Assembly: GCA_012295275.1 (NCBI GenBank)
Contig: CM022677.1
Location: 9,948,351 to 10,012,350, forward strand
Direction of reading: 5' to 3'
Source of the DNA: Chrysomallon squamiferum
Lineage: Eukaryota; Mollusca; Gastropoda; Neomphalida; Peltospiridae
DNA length: 64,000 nucleotides
This document shows positions 54,201 through 64,000 of the stretch, piece by piece. Each line of letters opens with the position of its first letter. Within the stretch, counting starts at the first letter, position 1. The notes beneath the pieces are model-generated. The model was not told the origin of the DNA. It worked only from the letters and a program-made list of their open reading frames with translations, and made no database searches. The position numbers and the translations under genes are program-made.

Positions 54201-54589
54201 CTTCATTTTTTAAAGTGATAATTTTTATTTTAATTGATATATATTATTTATTTATATATTTATTATTTTCATTTTTTTTTTTCATCAGCTTTTTAATTGA
54301 ATTAAACAGAAAATACAGATTATAAAAAATTGGAAGATATTTCCATTTGTACATTTTTGAACTAATGTTTTGAATTTTTCCAAAATGTAAAGGGCAAGTT
54401 ATAAAATATTCAGAAAAATTTCATTTATGTACATTTTTTTTTCATATTATTTTATTTTATTTTTTATTGTTTCTAAATTATTATTTATTATTTTTAAAGA
54501 TTCGTTATTGAAATAATTCTATTATTCTTACTAAACTGGGAAGGCAAATTATAAAAGCTGGCAGAAATGTCTAAACAGAAATAATATTC

Positions 54590-55440
54590 AGTTATATTTA
54601 TATTAATTAACCTAACAAACCCTAGATTTCCCCTGATTTAAATAATATATATAAAAAAAAATGATTTTTATTTTTCACCCTTAATTACACAATCTTTGAA
54701 ATATGTACACGATTACATAATTTTATTTACACTAATTACCCCAACCAACCCTTGATTTTTCCTCTGATTTAAATTATATAAAGGAAAAAAAAAAGGATTT
54801 TTCTTTTTTTTTTCCTAAAAATTCTAATCCCTAATTACACAAATTTAGAAATATGTAAGCAATGATTACCCTCAGCAAACCACTGTTTTTCCCTGCTTTA
54901 AAGAAAACTTTTTTCTTTTTCTGTGGGATTTTTTAATAAAAAATTCTAATTACCGCTAATTACATAATTAAAATATATTTACACTAATTACCCCAACCCT
55001 TGATTTTCCACTGATTTAAATAATATAAAAAAGAAAAATTATTTTTAAAGTTTGTTTTTTTTTTGATAAAAATTTCTAATTACATAATCTTCAATTATAT
55101 TTATGTTGATTACCCCCAGCAAACCCTTGGTTTTCCCCAGATTTAAATAACATTAAAAAGATAAAAGTTTTTTGTTTGGTTTTTTTATAAAAAACTGTAA
55201 TTATCCCTAATTACATAATCTTCAATGATATTTACATTGATTACCCCCAGCAAGCCCTTGATTTCTCCTGATTTCAATAATAATAATAAAAAAGAAAGAA
55301 GAAATGTTTTGTGTTGTTGTTTTTTTTTCATAAAAAATTCTAATTACTGCTAATTGTAACATTTTAAATATATTTAAACACTGACTACACCCTGCAAAAC
55401 CCTGATTTCCCCCTGATTTAAATAATATAAAAGTTAGATT
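54590..55440. repeat. tandem expansion, period about 125-140 bp
   Basis: The sequence CTAATTAC...ATAATCTTCAATTATATTTA, then ATTACCCCCAGCAAACCCTT and GATTT...CCTGATTTAAATAATAT recurs about six times with T-rich spacers of varying length. Copy 1 of the direct duplication has a single unit (26,155-26,250), so the amplification happened after the duplication. Confidence 0.8.
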
Positions 55441-55519
55441 ATTATAAAAATTAATACCTCCATGCATTTACTGAATGTATTTACAAAAATTCCATAGCAG
55501 TGATGAATCTCCATTCCTC

Positions 55520-55725
55520 TTTCAGTGAGAAAAGTTAGAATAACCAAGCACACATCAAAGATAAAAACAGTGCAAGCTGCTGTGAAGTACAATGTGTACA
55601 CTGGATATTCTGATCACATTGACATTGCAGTCTCTTGGAGATCACTGAGTTTTCAAAATTCAAATTACATTTCAGACAGATTTTCTCTTGAAAGTGTTGA
55701 GCTTTCTCTGGACAGGGAAGACTGA
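55520..55725 (+). other. exon-like conserved block
   Basis: Acceptor-like CCATTCCTCTTTCAG is followed by an open frame to a TGA at 55,723: RKVRITKHTSKIKTVQAAVK, YNVYTGYSDHIDIAVSWRSL, SFQNSNYISDRFSLESVELS, then LDRED. I recognise no family. It pairs with 26,287-26,440. Across about 44 shared codons I count roughly one silent and eight replacement differences, which argues against conserved protein function. Confidence 0.25.
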
Positions 55726-57503
55726 TGTAATACCATTCTGGTGCTTTAGTTAACCTTTTCTGAAAATGGGTCTTACAACATTTTTGACTGAAGTGCTGGC
55801 TAGGCTAAGGCAACTTGAATCTGTTGTCTAGGATCCTACAACAAAATGTAATATTCAATAATAAACTAAACATAAAATAAAGTGCAAGCAGTATTTTTGT
55901 TGTATTCTTATTTTCAATCAGTTTAATTTTATGTTTTGACTTTGACATAAAAGCATTAAAAGAGCAATATATCAGTAAGAGAGATTACAAAAATATGTTT
56001 TAATATATTTGAATATTTCTATCAACTTGCTAAAATGCGATATTTACACTGTTTTAATCTTTTAGTCCAGTTTACGATGACTGCCAGGAATATTAAATAA
56101 ATAAACATTTTAAACCTATATACTGATTCTACTTGAAATACTAACACGCTAACATGATGAAAATACATTTGAGATTATTCTTATGATCTTTAATTAATGT
56201 TTAACAATCGTTATAGATACATCATTTACAATAAATTATTTGATTATTAAAATAGTTAATTGTAACATTTTTTCCTGCAACTTTAATATAAGTAAATTTT
56301 TGCCAATTTTTTCAGATTAGAGTGAGATATTACTAACAGCAAATTACAAACGTTCTGTTCACTAGTCTATTAGGCTGTCATGCAAATTATTACAAGGTTT
56401 GTTGCATAAATCATTATTAAACTAATTCTAAACTATCTGAAGTAAACATCATTTATGAGACATTTATATAAAATTTTCAATTCTATTCTGTGCATAAAAA
56501 TTAATTTTACTATTTTTAATTAAATCCATTCTTAATCAAATGAGCTATAAAACACAAAAGTGAATGAATAAAACATACCTTTATAGGACATTCAATCTAC
56601 ACACAGACAAGGATATTTTAGATCCTGGACCAAAAAAAAGAAAATTAAACTCATTCTTAATTAAAAAATAAATAAAACAATAGTTATATAGATTATATTT
56701 TTAATTATCCCCCCCCAAAAAAAACACACACACACAAACTACTACAACTTAAAAACAACAAATAATAGAACTTTCACTAATATAAAAATGCATTTTAAAC
56801 CCCAACACAATAATTAAGTAGCATTATAATTAATATGAACAATATATGAATAAATTCTTAAGAGCTTTTAATTCAGCAACAAATAATTTACATTTTTTTT
56901 CTTACAAAAAATCAGAATTAACAGGCTTTTTCATCAATGTATATCTGATTAGGGGTAACAATAAAAAATAAAAAATAAAAAATGCTAGTAATGACAAAAA
57001 TAATTATTTTTTACCTTAATTTTTATACAAATATCATTATCATCTTTGTCAGTTAAAGAGGTGACACATGTGAAAGGAAAAAGAAAAGACAGTGTTAACT
57101 TACTTGGTCTCTTCAAATTCTGTTTGATCTTTTTTGTGTGTTGTTTAATGTTCCCAACACGAGTAAGCATTACTTCCCACTAACACATGCATGGAAATGA
57201 AAGTCATGTCTCTCATCTCTCTGTGAAAATATATAATGTTTATTAGTATTAAAGGTATTTTATCTGTTTTTATCAATGTAAATTATTTCTAAATATACGC
57301 AAGTATGCAACATAAAATACAAAAGGTAAAAAGAGAAAAAAAATAAGAGTAACTGGAGAAAGTGAACAGAAAATAAGGGTAAGCAGCAGCCAAGCTGGTC
57401 AAGAAGTCGCTATTACAAGGATGTCAAATACACAGAATAACGAGATGTTCATCTGCACCATTTTATCAGTCAACACCAGTTCAACAGTCTCAGCAGTCAC
57501 AGT
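55726..57503. other. intergenic AT-rich sequence
   Basis: No gene or structured repeat beyond short A or T runs. 57,360-57,500 may already belong to the 5' region of the LINE that follows. Confidence 0.5.
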
Positions 57504-58755
57504 ATGGACAACACAGACAAACCTAATGATACTTTGACTAGAAAGTTAGATATACTGTATGATAAACTGGAAAAATTGGACATGATAACTGTACAAGACA
57601 TCAGTGGTGAAATGCTTGATATTTAGAAAAAAGTACAAGATATGAATTACATTCACTAACAGTTTGAAAGGAATAAAAAAATCTCTGAGATTTAAATCTG
57701 TTTTGTCAGATATGAACAGTTCTACTCATGAAATGAGAGATAATAATAACAGAATGAAACAAAAATATGTGAATTAAAAACTGGGTTTGGAAACTTAAGA
57801 GAAAAATACCTACAAACTCACTTCATGGTGACATTTTAATCTTTAGTGGGATACCAGAGAAAGATGAAGAGGACACAGCTGATGAGTTGAAAAGGTTTAT
57901 AAAAAAAATGAGATGAAAGTAGAAAATAATACTGACTTTCACAGACTGAATCAAATGGGTGAGAAGTTCAATGGATATATAAGGCCTATTGTTGCTAAAT
58001 TCATTTTATATAAAGACAGAGAACTAGTGAAAAGAGCTGCACCCAAAACACTAATAAACAAGCCATACAGTTAATGAACAATTCCTGATAGAAATTAATG
58101 ACAGGAGAAAATTACTATATCCACATTACAAAACAGCAAAAAGGCAAGGGAAAAGCATGGCTTTAAATGGTGATAAACTGTATATTGAGGTCAGGCTGTT
58201 TACACTGGGAGAGGACGGGCCAGAAGCCAGTAACACAAACATAACAACTCAGTCAACAGAAACAAGTCAACAGAGATCACACAACACAAACGTAACAACT
58301 CAGTCAACAGAAACAAGACAACAGAGATCACACAACACAAACATAACAACTCAGCCAACAAAAACAAGACAACAGAGATCACACAACACAAACATAACAA
58401 CTCAGTCAACAGAAACAAGACAACAGAGATCACACAACACAAACATAACAACTCAGTCAACAGAAACAAGACAACAGAGATCACACAACACAAACATAAC
58501 AACTCAGTCAACAGAAACAAGACAACAGAGATCACACAACACAAACATAACAACTCAGTCAACAGAAACAAGACAACAGAGATCACACAACACAAACCAA
58601 ACTCTGACTGAGACAAGTCAGTTCACTCAGTGCAATAGGAAATTGGCGGAGGACAAGTTTTACCAAGTGAAAACAGTGTTAGGCAAATGTCAGAAAACTC
58701 TCTCAGTTGTAAAAAATAACCCAAACAAAAATCATAAAGAAGTAAGCCCTTAAGT
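57504..58755 (+). pseudogene. LINE ORF1 protein (L1 ORF1p / Transposase_22-like), broken
   Basis: The N-terminal piece MDNTDKPNDTLTRKLDILYD then KLEKLDMITVQDISGEMLDI is coiled-coil-like and ends in a stop. The RRM-like centre follows (FSGIPEKDEEDTADELKRFI, NTDFHRLNQMGEK, IRPIVAKFILYKDRELVKRA). The C-terminal domain comes next (FLIEINDRRKLLYPHYKTAK, RQGKSMALNGDKLYIEVRLF). GIPE near the start of the RRM and RPIVAKF are hallmarks of L1-type ORF1 proteins, which bind RNA and form trimers with the LINE transcript. Stops and frameshifts lie at about 57,623, 57,910 and 58,075. The last part (58,157-58,753) is intact and carries an unusual repeat tail. Confidence 0.75.
58234..58590 (+). repeat. seven 51-bp repeats coding 17 residues each
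   Basis: Seven in-frame copies of TNITTQSTETRQQRSHN. Copies 4 to 7 look identical in protein, while copies 1 to 3 carry a few changes (TS for TR, V for I, PTK for STE). The tail follows the C-terminal domain of the LINE ORF1 and ends before LTETSQFTQCNRKLAEDKFY. The sequence is polar, rich in N, T, Q and S with one RS per unit, so probably disordered. The minus strand of the same repeat is also open but has no support as a gene. Confidence 0.95.
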
Positions 58756-58861
58756 TTTAAAAGTAATAGAGATTAAGGTTTGGTAAGTGTGAGGTTTGGT
58801 AAGTAAGCTCAGATATACTATATTTCTTATATTTGTTATAAAACAAAGTTTCTTTATCTCA

Positions 58862-59215
58862 TTGTAAATCTAGGGGTGTAGTTGTATATATAAAAAAGTA
58901 TCTACTAAAACAAATAAGTATTATCGAAGCACAGTATAAATGTATTATGTGGCTGGGCACAGAAGGCGGGGGTTTTACATATTTTAATTGGTATTGTACA
59001 TATTCCACCAGTGAATTCATATTATTCATCATCTGATGCTTTTGACCAGCTTCATATTGGTCATTTGTGAATAAGTGTAATATGATCTGTCTTATTGGTG
59101 ACTTCAACAGTAGAACAGCTGATGATAATGGTTTTATTATTATGGAAGAAAAAGAATATAGTTTAATCGCTGATGATGTATTTGAACTTGAGAGGTTAAA
59201 TATAGTAACACTTTG
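58862..59215 (+). pseudogene. LINE ORF2 endonuclease fragment
   Basis: Pieces read RGVVVYIKKYLLKQISIIEA, QYKCIMWLGTEGGGF, IVHIPPVNSYYSSSDAFDQL, then CNMICLIGDFNSRTADDNGF and IIMEEKEYSLIADDVFELER. GDFNSRTADD at about 59,096-59,127 is the conserved D-N motif of the exonuclease-endonuclease-phosphatase fold that nicks target DNA for LINE insertion. Two frame changes interrupt it, and everything after the endonuclease is lost. Confidence 0.7.
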
Positions 59216-59352
59216 AACCGACCAGGCCAGTTTTCCGACCTGAGCATATAGTATATATACCCACTTGTATACCTGGCCATACTTCAGGCAAGAAGCTTCA
59301 ATAATGTTTTGGCAAACAACTGCAGTTTTTGGAGAATTCTTTTGCCATAAAC

Positions 59353-60705
59353 ATGAGTGGTAAGAAAGTGACAACCAAGTAGGCATTACGAATGATAATG
59401 TCAGATTCTGAGGATGAGAATGAAGTGTTGGAATATGGAAATAATAGTGATTTTGATAGTGAAGAGAGTGACGATGATGTTGTCAATGATACAAACAATA
59501 ATAATATGAATGCAAATGAAGGTGAGAATGATTCTGCTGATAATCACAGCCCAGGTGATGTTGTTTTACAACCTGTTAGTGTGTGTGGCTGTGGTAGAGG
59601 CCATGGACTAGGTGTGAGACAGAATTCTCAGCCTCAGGTAGATCAGTGTCTGTGGATGAATGACATGAGAGTATCGTGAAAAACAATTCAATACTAAAGA
59701 ACCACCCAGGTCCCAAACATATTCGAGATTCAATCAATAATGAGAGCAGCCCTGGAATGATGACGTTATTCTTGAATGATTTGTGGAAGCTCTTTGTTGT
59801 TGAAACCCTCACACTATTATATAAAATAGTTTAGTTCACTAACAGAGATAAAAGCATTTTTTGGCTGTTGAGTAGCGATGGAAATGCTTATTTACAAGGA
59901 CCGCTATGAACAATTTTCACAAGATAAGGAAAATTTCTTGACCATCACATCTGGATTTGCACAGATGTTTACAAGATTTTTAGCAATATGGTCTATCTAC
60001 ATAGTGTAAATGAATTAGACTGAGAGCTAGACAAATCTGATAAGATTTACAAATCAAGGCCAATGTTCAGTCACTTGTTGGAAAAATCCAGGTTGCATTA
60101 TACACTGAGAAGTAATCTGTCACTTGAAAAGGGAATGATTCTGACAAAAACTTCCTATCTTCAGAACAGTATATCAAAGATAAACCGATAAAGTGGGATA
60201 TCAAAACCTTCCTAGTTTGTGACAGTGAGAATGGCTACATTTCAAATGCAGAAGTGTTTACAGACAGACTCTACACTAGTGTATATTTTCAAAAACTGAT
60301 CAAATCAAACTGTCAAATCAGAAGGGGGTTGTTTGAACTATTGTTCAATAGAATTGTAGCAGCAATTGTTTGGTGTGACAAAAAGCCCATATGATTTGTA
60401 ACTTCTGCATTTATAGCTCACACCCCCAGTACATGTACAAAGATATGATAGTAAAGAGCACAGAAGACTTCCTGTGGGATGTCTGAAAGCTGTCCAAAGT
60501 TACACTGTATAAAAATGACAAACTTACCAAGCTGCATCAGAGCAGACATCATTACAACTGGCCACGTCATCGTATTATGAAGTTTTTTACATGGGCTGCA
60601 TGTCTGGAAAAGCACAAGAAGGCCACACAACAAAAGTGCTGCATTATAAGGACCTTCCCATAAAGTCAAAAACAGTTTTTTGTAACTACTGTAATGCTTA
60701 GAAAA
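59353..60705 (+). pseudogene. piggyBac transposase pseudogene (PGBD4-like)
   Basis: It opens MSGKKVTTK, stop, then an acidic N-terminus (MSDSEDENEVLEYGNNSDFD, SEESDDDVVN) typical of piggyBac-derived proteins. Frame-broken pieces follow: EIKAFFGC, then ELDKSD-IYKSRPMFSHLLEK-like residues, KPIKWDIKTFLVCDSENGYI then SNAEVFTDR, then LFELLFNRIVAAIVW. KWDIK...CDSENGY corresponds to the core strand around a catalytic Asp in piggyBac transposases. A Cys-containing tail (YKDLPIKSKTVFCNYC) fits the C-terminal RING-like motif. Many stops make it nonfunctional. The ends lack a clear TTAA-flanked inverted repeat, although TTAA occurs at 59,198. Confidence 0.7.
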
Positions 60706-61146
60706 GGTAAATATATGAGACATCCAAATATAATTTCATGTAATAATTTGTCTAACAGTAAAAATATATTCGTATTAAAAAAGCTATGTTTAAATTAATA
60801 AGAAATATATGTGAGACAGTATGACCTCCACATTAACCTTCTACACATGTGCATTTTAATTTTGTTATTATATACCTGTAACACATACTTTTCTGTACTG
60901 TCATCTACAGTTTATGAGAATAAAGTCATTGTCACTGTACAACTGAGTCTCATCTCCTATAAAAACACACAATATATTTGTCCTCACTTTTATTTGTAGA
61001 ATTCTCTGGTTATTAAGTATGCTGCTTAATTCATTTTTAGAGAAAATATTTTGCACAGAATTTGGTGAAAAACTGAAGTAAAATGGAAAGGTTAACAATG
61101 AATAATGTATTTAAATACCTGCTGGACAGCACCAACTCTACTTTAC
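60706..61146. other. gap, one weak minus-strand exon candidate
   Basis: AT-rich. A minus-strand segment near 60,910-60,965 after TGTGTTTTTATAG reads GDETQLYSDNDFILINCR and stop, which is exon-like, but its phase does not fit the next upstream candidate at 61,147-61,251. Confidence 0.3.
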
Positions 61147-61251
61147 CTCTACTGGAGACTCAAGCTGCTCTTTGTTCCAAAATGCCAATTCAAATTTGTA
61201 TTTATCAACAATTTCTTAAATATTCTTATCCTTAACAAGCCGATTTAACCT
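61147..61251 (-). pseudogene. exon of right-edge gene, one in-frame stop
   Basis: 35 codons in phase 0 on both sides, with acceptor CTGTTTATTTTCAG and donor GAG then GTAAAG. It reads RLNRLVKDKNI, a TAA, then EIVDKYKFELAFWNKEQLES and PVE. The charged, leucine-spaced sequence looks like a coiled coil. A one-base change from CAA or GAA would explain the TAA. It lies downstream on the same strand as the exons at 61,766-62,060, 63,434-63,550 and 63,871-64,000, and its phase matches the donor at 61,766. Confidence 0.45.
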
Positions 61252-61765
61252 CTGAAAATAAACAGTTTAAATGCACATTTTAGCACATTGGTTTCTTCAA
61301 TTCCTATAAATACATGATGAAAGATCTGAATTTCATTCAGTAAATAATGACATTTCCTTGTTATAAATTAAATCAGCATGAATCAATATAATTCTAGTAA
61401 ACTAAAAATTGAAATATAACCTTTTTTAAATATTTTGTTTGTATTCTAATGAGATTCAAATTATTTACTGAAAGACAGTCTAAACCTAGAGATATAACAA
61501 ATATGTCTAAAATAAAGATGAATTTGTATCACATAATCCAAGCTAAAGAAGAATTTTTCATTCAGAAACACCTTCAACAAAATTAACATAGATCTGTTTT
61601 TCTTTATGAACTGATTTCACACATACCTCAACATCATTCCTTAAGCCATGTAGTTTCTGGTTCAATTTTTGTGAGTTAAAAATGAAACTGTTTTGTCTAC
61701 TGTTTATAGTACAAATATAAGCTAAAAAGAAATAAAACAGTGCTGATGGAAGTAAACTAAGTCAC

Positions 61766-62060
61766 CTGCAGCTCAACTTCCAGGCTTTTGACTTTGCCAC
61801 TGTCACACACAGCCATCACAGTCATCTGTCAAGTTTTAATGTTTTTGTTTGGCTGGTTTTAGCACATTCAAGTTTTTCAAGTTTTTTCTCCCTGATATTT
61901 GACTGTTGAGATTGGTGACCTGGTGTAAGACTCTCCAACTTAAGAATTGTTGTAGTCTGATGTGGTCGGCTTCAATGTCCAGATCAACAAAATTGAGCTG
62001 TTCATCAGCAGAACTTTCAACAACTCAGAGTCTGAGTCACATTGGTGGGTGCACTGCCTA
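61766..62060 (-). pseudogene. probable coiled-coil exon with frameshifts
   Basis: Three consecutive coding-like pieces in different frames: SSADEQLNFVDLDIEADHIR then LQ; ILKLESLTPGHQSQQSNIRE then KKLEKLECAKTSQTKTLKL; and MTVMAVCDSGKVKSLEVELQ, which ends at a good donor (CAG then GTGACT) in phase 0. Together they read like a continuous charged helical segment interrupted by two single-base shifts. The 5' border of the exon was not located with certainty. I cannot name the protein. Confidence 0.35.
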
Positions 62061-62119
62061 GTTTGAGTAAATAAATAAATAAATAAAAATATAAAATACT
62101 GTAAAGAATATAATATAAA

Positions 62120-62480
62120 TAAAATACTGCTACTACTACATTTACTGCAACACTACATGCTACTTTTAAAACCATCATTACTGTAACTAAAATTTACTCT
62201 TGTTCCTTATTCAACTAGGGTTGCTGTTACTAAAATAATACTCCTATTACTAAAATTACCATCAATTATGTGATATTTTTTACTCTCTTCACTATTACGC
62301 CTATGCCAGTATTTCTTTATACTAATATTATTATAATTACTGCAACAACAACTATGACTACTGTTACTACTAGTATTGCTGCTGTCACACTGCTCTTCTT
62401 CTTACATTTATCATAACAATTTCTCTGAAAACAACTACTATTAGTACTGCTACTACTACTACTGCCACCACTACAACCAG
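62120..62480. repeat. degenerate (ACT)n repeat
   Basis: Dispersed ACT/TAC trinucleotides (CTACTACTAC, ACTACTGTTACTACTAG, ACTACTACTACTGCC). Minus-strand frames of S and V runs are artefacts. Confidence 0.75.
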
Positions 62481-62676
62481 TTTTTTTAATCACCATGAGG
62501 CTCACAAGATACATTACTATTACAAAGCTCTGGAGACAGCATCATCAGCTAAAACACGACCAAGATCAATTCTACATTCTACAACAAGTAGTATTTTTAT
62601 TATAAGTACTAATGCTGTAACAACTACATTACTACAACAATGGCAATGGCTAATACTACTGCTATAATAACAACCT

Positions 62677-62756
62677 CTATAGATGTTCCTGTTCTGCCAT
62701 ATTCTTTGATGACATTTCTCTCACAGAATTAGCTCTTCTTATGTACACAGCAGTTT
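62677..62756 (-). other. candidate exon of right-edge gene
   Basis: After an acceptor (GACTTGTTTTTCAG), one frame is open for 25 codons to a TAG at 62,677-62,679... reading TAVYIRRANSVREMSSKNMA then EQEHL. It would need one base from the preceding exon, whereas the exon at 63,434-63,550 ends in phase 0, so a missing exon, a frame error or coincidence must be assumed. Confidence 0.2.
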
Positions 62757-63433
62757 CTGAAAAACAAGTCTTTTATTTATTTACCTTTGTAGTTATATAT
62801 GCATCTGTCAGAGTGAGAGAGAGAGAGAGCAAACAAAAGATTTATATATCATATTCAAAACCAAAAATGAAAATCAGACCTAATATTATAATATGAATTA
62901 TGTTGATTAACTAGTTATTAATATTCATATATTTTAAAATTAGCACCTGATTCATTATTTTATTTACAAAAATTGTGCTACTTAACTAACCATGAAAATA
63001 GAGAGCCTGCAGGCAACATAAATATTGATAACAGCTACAGTACATCCATCACCAATGTATTTTAGTGTGTCAGTCATCACAGGAACAGTGACACTGTGTG
63101 AATGCTGACAGTTCCATCTGGTAACAGGAAAGTTAAACATTTTAAAATATGATGCTTCTTCTTCTTTTGTTTTAAAATGCAGAAATTTACCACAAAATAA
63201 TCAAGTCTGTATGAATGGAACTGTTTTGTGTGTGTGTGTGTGTGTGAGTGTTTTTGAGAGAGAGAGAGAGAAAACTATGATATAAAATGCAGTGTGTGAT
63301 ACAAGATTCTAATGTATGTGCATGTGTACTTACTGATATATGTTACAAAATGCAACTTCCTACATTAAATTAAATTAAACTTCATTAGATTTAGAATAAT
63401 GAGAAATACATAAGAAAACAAACTCAAATTCAC
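62757..63433. other. probable intronic sequence of right-edge gene
   Basis: Contains GA (62,815-62,830) and GT (63,226-63,250) runs. A minus-strand segment after CTTTCCTGTTACCAG (about 63,125 downward) stays open for about 39 codons in one frame, but the phase does not fit and no donor is convincing. Confidence 0.4.
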
Positions 63434-63550
63434 CTGTTCAGTTTCTTTTTTCTTTTCCAGTGGCAACTTTATCCTCAGTGCTGACACACCTTCTACTGAA
63501 ACAACTTCACTTGCAAACATCAGCACATCAATTAGAGCTGAACGTGCTTT
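63434..63550 (-). CDS. internal exon of an unidentified gene
   Basis: 39 codons exactly, phase 0 on both sides, with acceptor TTTTTTTTTCAG and donor CAG then GTGAAT. It reads KARSALIDVLMFASEVVSVE then GVSALRIKLPLEKKKETEQ. The alternating helical pattern suits an alpha-solenoid or coiled-coil region followed by a charged linker. It continues directly in frame from the exon at 63,871-64,000. I do not recognise the family. No stop or frameshift is seen in this exon. Confidence 0.7.
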
Positions 63551-63870
63551 CTGAAAAAAAAAATAAAAAAAAATAATAGAAATAATAAATTCTTATAAAT
63601 AAATAACTAATGTTTCTGATATTTTAAAAATTTAAATGGTACTGGTACCAGTTACTGGATTATTCAGACACAAAGGGGTGTGGGATATTTATGATATACT
63701 TCGTATAATGATTTTAATGATAATGATGATAATGGTAATAATTTACATAATTAACTAAACAATAGCAAATAAATGATTATTATTATTATGCTATTTTACA
63801 GTCACTAAAGAGATGTTACTATAAAACTTATTTTACTTGCAAAGAAATAAAAATAAGGTAAAAAACTTAC

Positions 63871-64000
63871 AACTTGGAATTGTGCAGTCTGCAGTGTCTG
63901 TACAGCTGATTCATCCTTCTCCATAACGTAAATTCCCTTGCTAGCCAGCAACTGAACAAAACGGCAGTGACCTACATCAATGGTAAACAAAGCTTTTGGT
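63871..64000 (-). CDS. internal exon, runs off the right edge
   Basis: Open to the window edge, with donor GTT then GTAAGT in phase 0. It reads PKALFTIDVGHCRFVQLLAS then KGIYVMEKDESAVQTLQTAQ and FQV, joining in frame to KARSALIDVL of the next exon 320 bp downstream. The 5' end lies outside the window. The sequence is amphipathic and helical (LQTLQ spacing), without a signal peptide, membrane segment or catalytic motif. The gene is unnamed; its product is probably an intracellular helical protein. Confidence 0.7.

Larger units (their letters stand above)
49870..55690 (+). repeat. direct segmental duplication, copy 2
   Basis: Partner of 23,870-26,465 in the same orientation. 49,884-50,310 matches 23,880-24,700, 51,300-51,570 matches 24,965-25,210, 53,020-53,080 matches 25,425-25,485, 54,290-54,550 matches 25,715-25,970 and 55,520-55,665 matches 26,287-26,440. 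Copy 2 is more than twice as long, through extra sequence and local tandem amplification. No gene was supported within it. An exon-like segment with acceptor TTTCTTTCTGCAG lies near 54,080-54,140 (DDNLCSSTASDVSQLHYNKI then stop) but is unproven. Confidence 0.75.
57504..59215 (+). mobile_element. L1-like LINE remnant (ORF1 and endonuclease start)
   Basis: Decayed ORF1 pieces (57,504-58,755) are followed by an apurinic-type endonuclease fragment (58,862-59,215) in the right order for a non-LTR retrotransposon. The reverse transcriptase is missing; the element stops where a piggyBac-like sequence begins. The element is 3'-truncated and inactive. Confidence 0.75.

Noticed and set aside
58200-58616. 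Minus-strand 138-codon frame with CVISVVLFLLTELL repeats
   Set aside because: It is the antisense of the 51-bp repeats in the LINE ORF1, which has clear family support on the plus strand.
58859-59386. Minus-strand 175-codon frame
   Set aside because: It overlaps the endonuclease fragment, where the plus strand carries the GDFNSRTADD motif. No family was recognised on the minus strand.
62317-62514. Minus-strand frame with Ser and Val runs
   Set aside because: It is a translation of degenerate ACT repeats.

Overview
This is an AT-rich animal (metazoan) window, not a bacterial or organelle one. It has GT-AG exon fragments with phase-compatible boundaries, abundant TTA, CA, TC and polyT microsatellites, satellite arrays, and decayed hAT (ZBED5/FAM200-like), MULE, piggyBac (PGBD4-like) and LINE copies. 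That mix would suit a lophotrochozoan such as a mollusc, but nothing in the sequence fixes the species. No rRNA, tRNA or CRISPR was seen, and there is no intact full-length gene.

Layout. (1) 1-18,009 is one satellite domain. 1-5,020 is an 18-bp A/C-only repeat, 5,021-6,060 is a transition, 6,061-17,440 is a 36-bp repeat that looks like a diverged dimer of the 18-bp unit, and 17,441-18,009 is a degenerate edge. A short exon-like segment (18,123-18,217) next to the edge shares 27 identical bases with a satellite unit. (2) 18,218-22,278 is AT-rich sequence with weak remnants, then a second related array (20,695-22,278). (3) 22,279-34,250 is intergenic and repeat-rich. It holds a perfect 303-bp tandem duplication and the first copy of a direct segmental duplication (23,870-26,465; second copy 49,870-55,690). 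(4) 34,250-49,525 is a large inverted duplication (arms about 34,250-37,360 and 45,380-49,525). It encloses a core of about 8 kb with a dead hAT element, a broken leucine-rich-repeat gene fragment (possibly TONSL-like) and a dead MULE transposase. The right arm carries a TG...CA-bounded insertion with a LINE ORF2 remnant. (5) 49,870-55,690 is the second direct-duplication copy, with local tandem expansions. (6) 57,504-60,705 is an L1-like LINE (ORF1 with seven 17-residue repeats, then endonuclease) broken off by a piggyBac-derived pseudogene. (7) 61,147-64,000 holds exons of a minus-strand gene that runs off the right edge. Two exons are clean. Others carry a stop or frameshifts, so the gene is either decaying or the assembly has uncorrected indels.

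There is no operon-like cooperation here. The window is best read as a satellite block joined to a transposon-rich, repeatedly duplicated intergenic region, with one gene entering from the right and one gene fragment in the middle. All similarities were judged by eye. Protein-family names rest on recognised motifs, and duplication limits are approximate.
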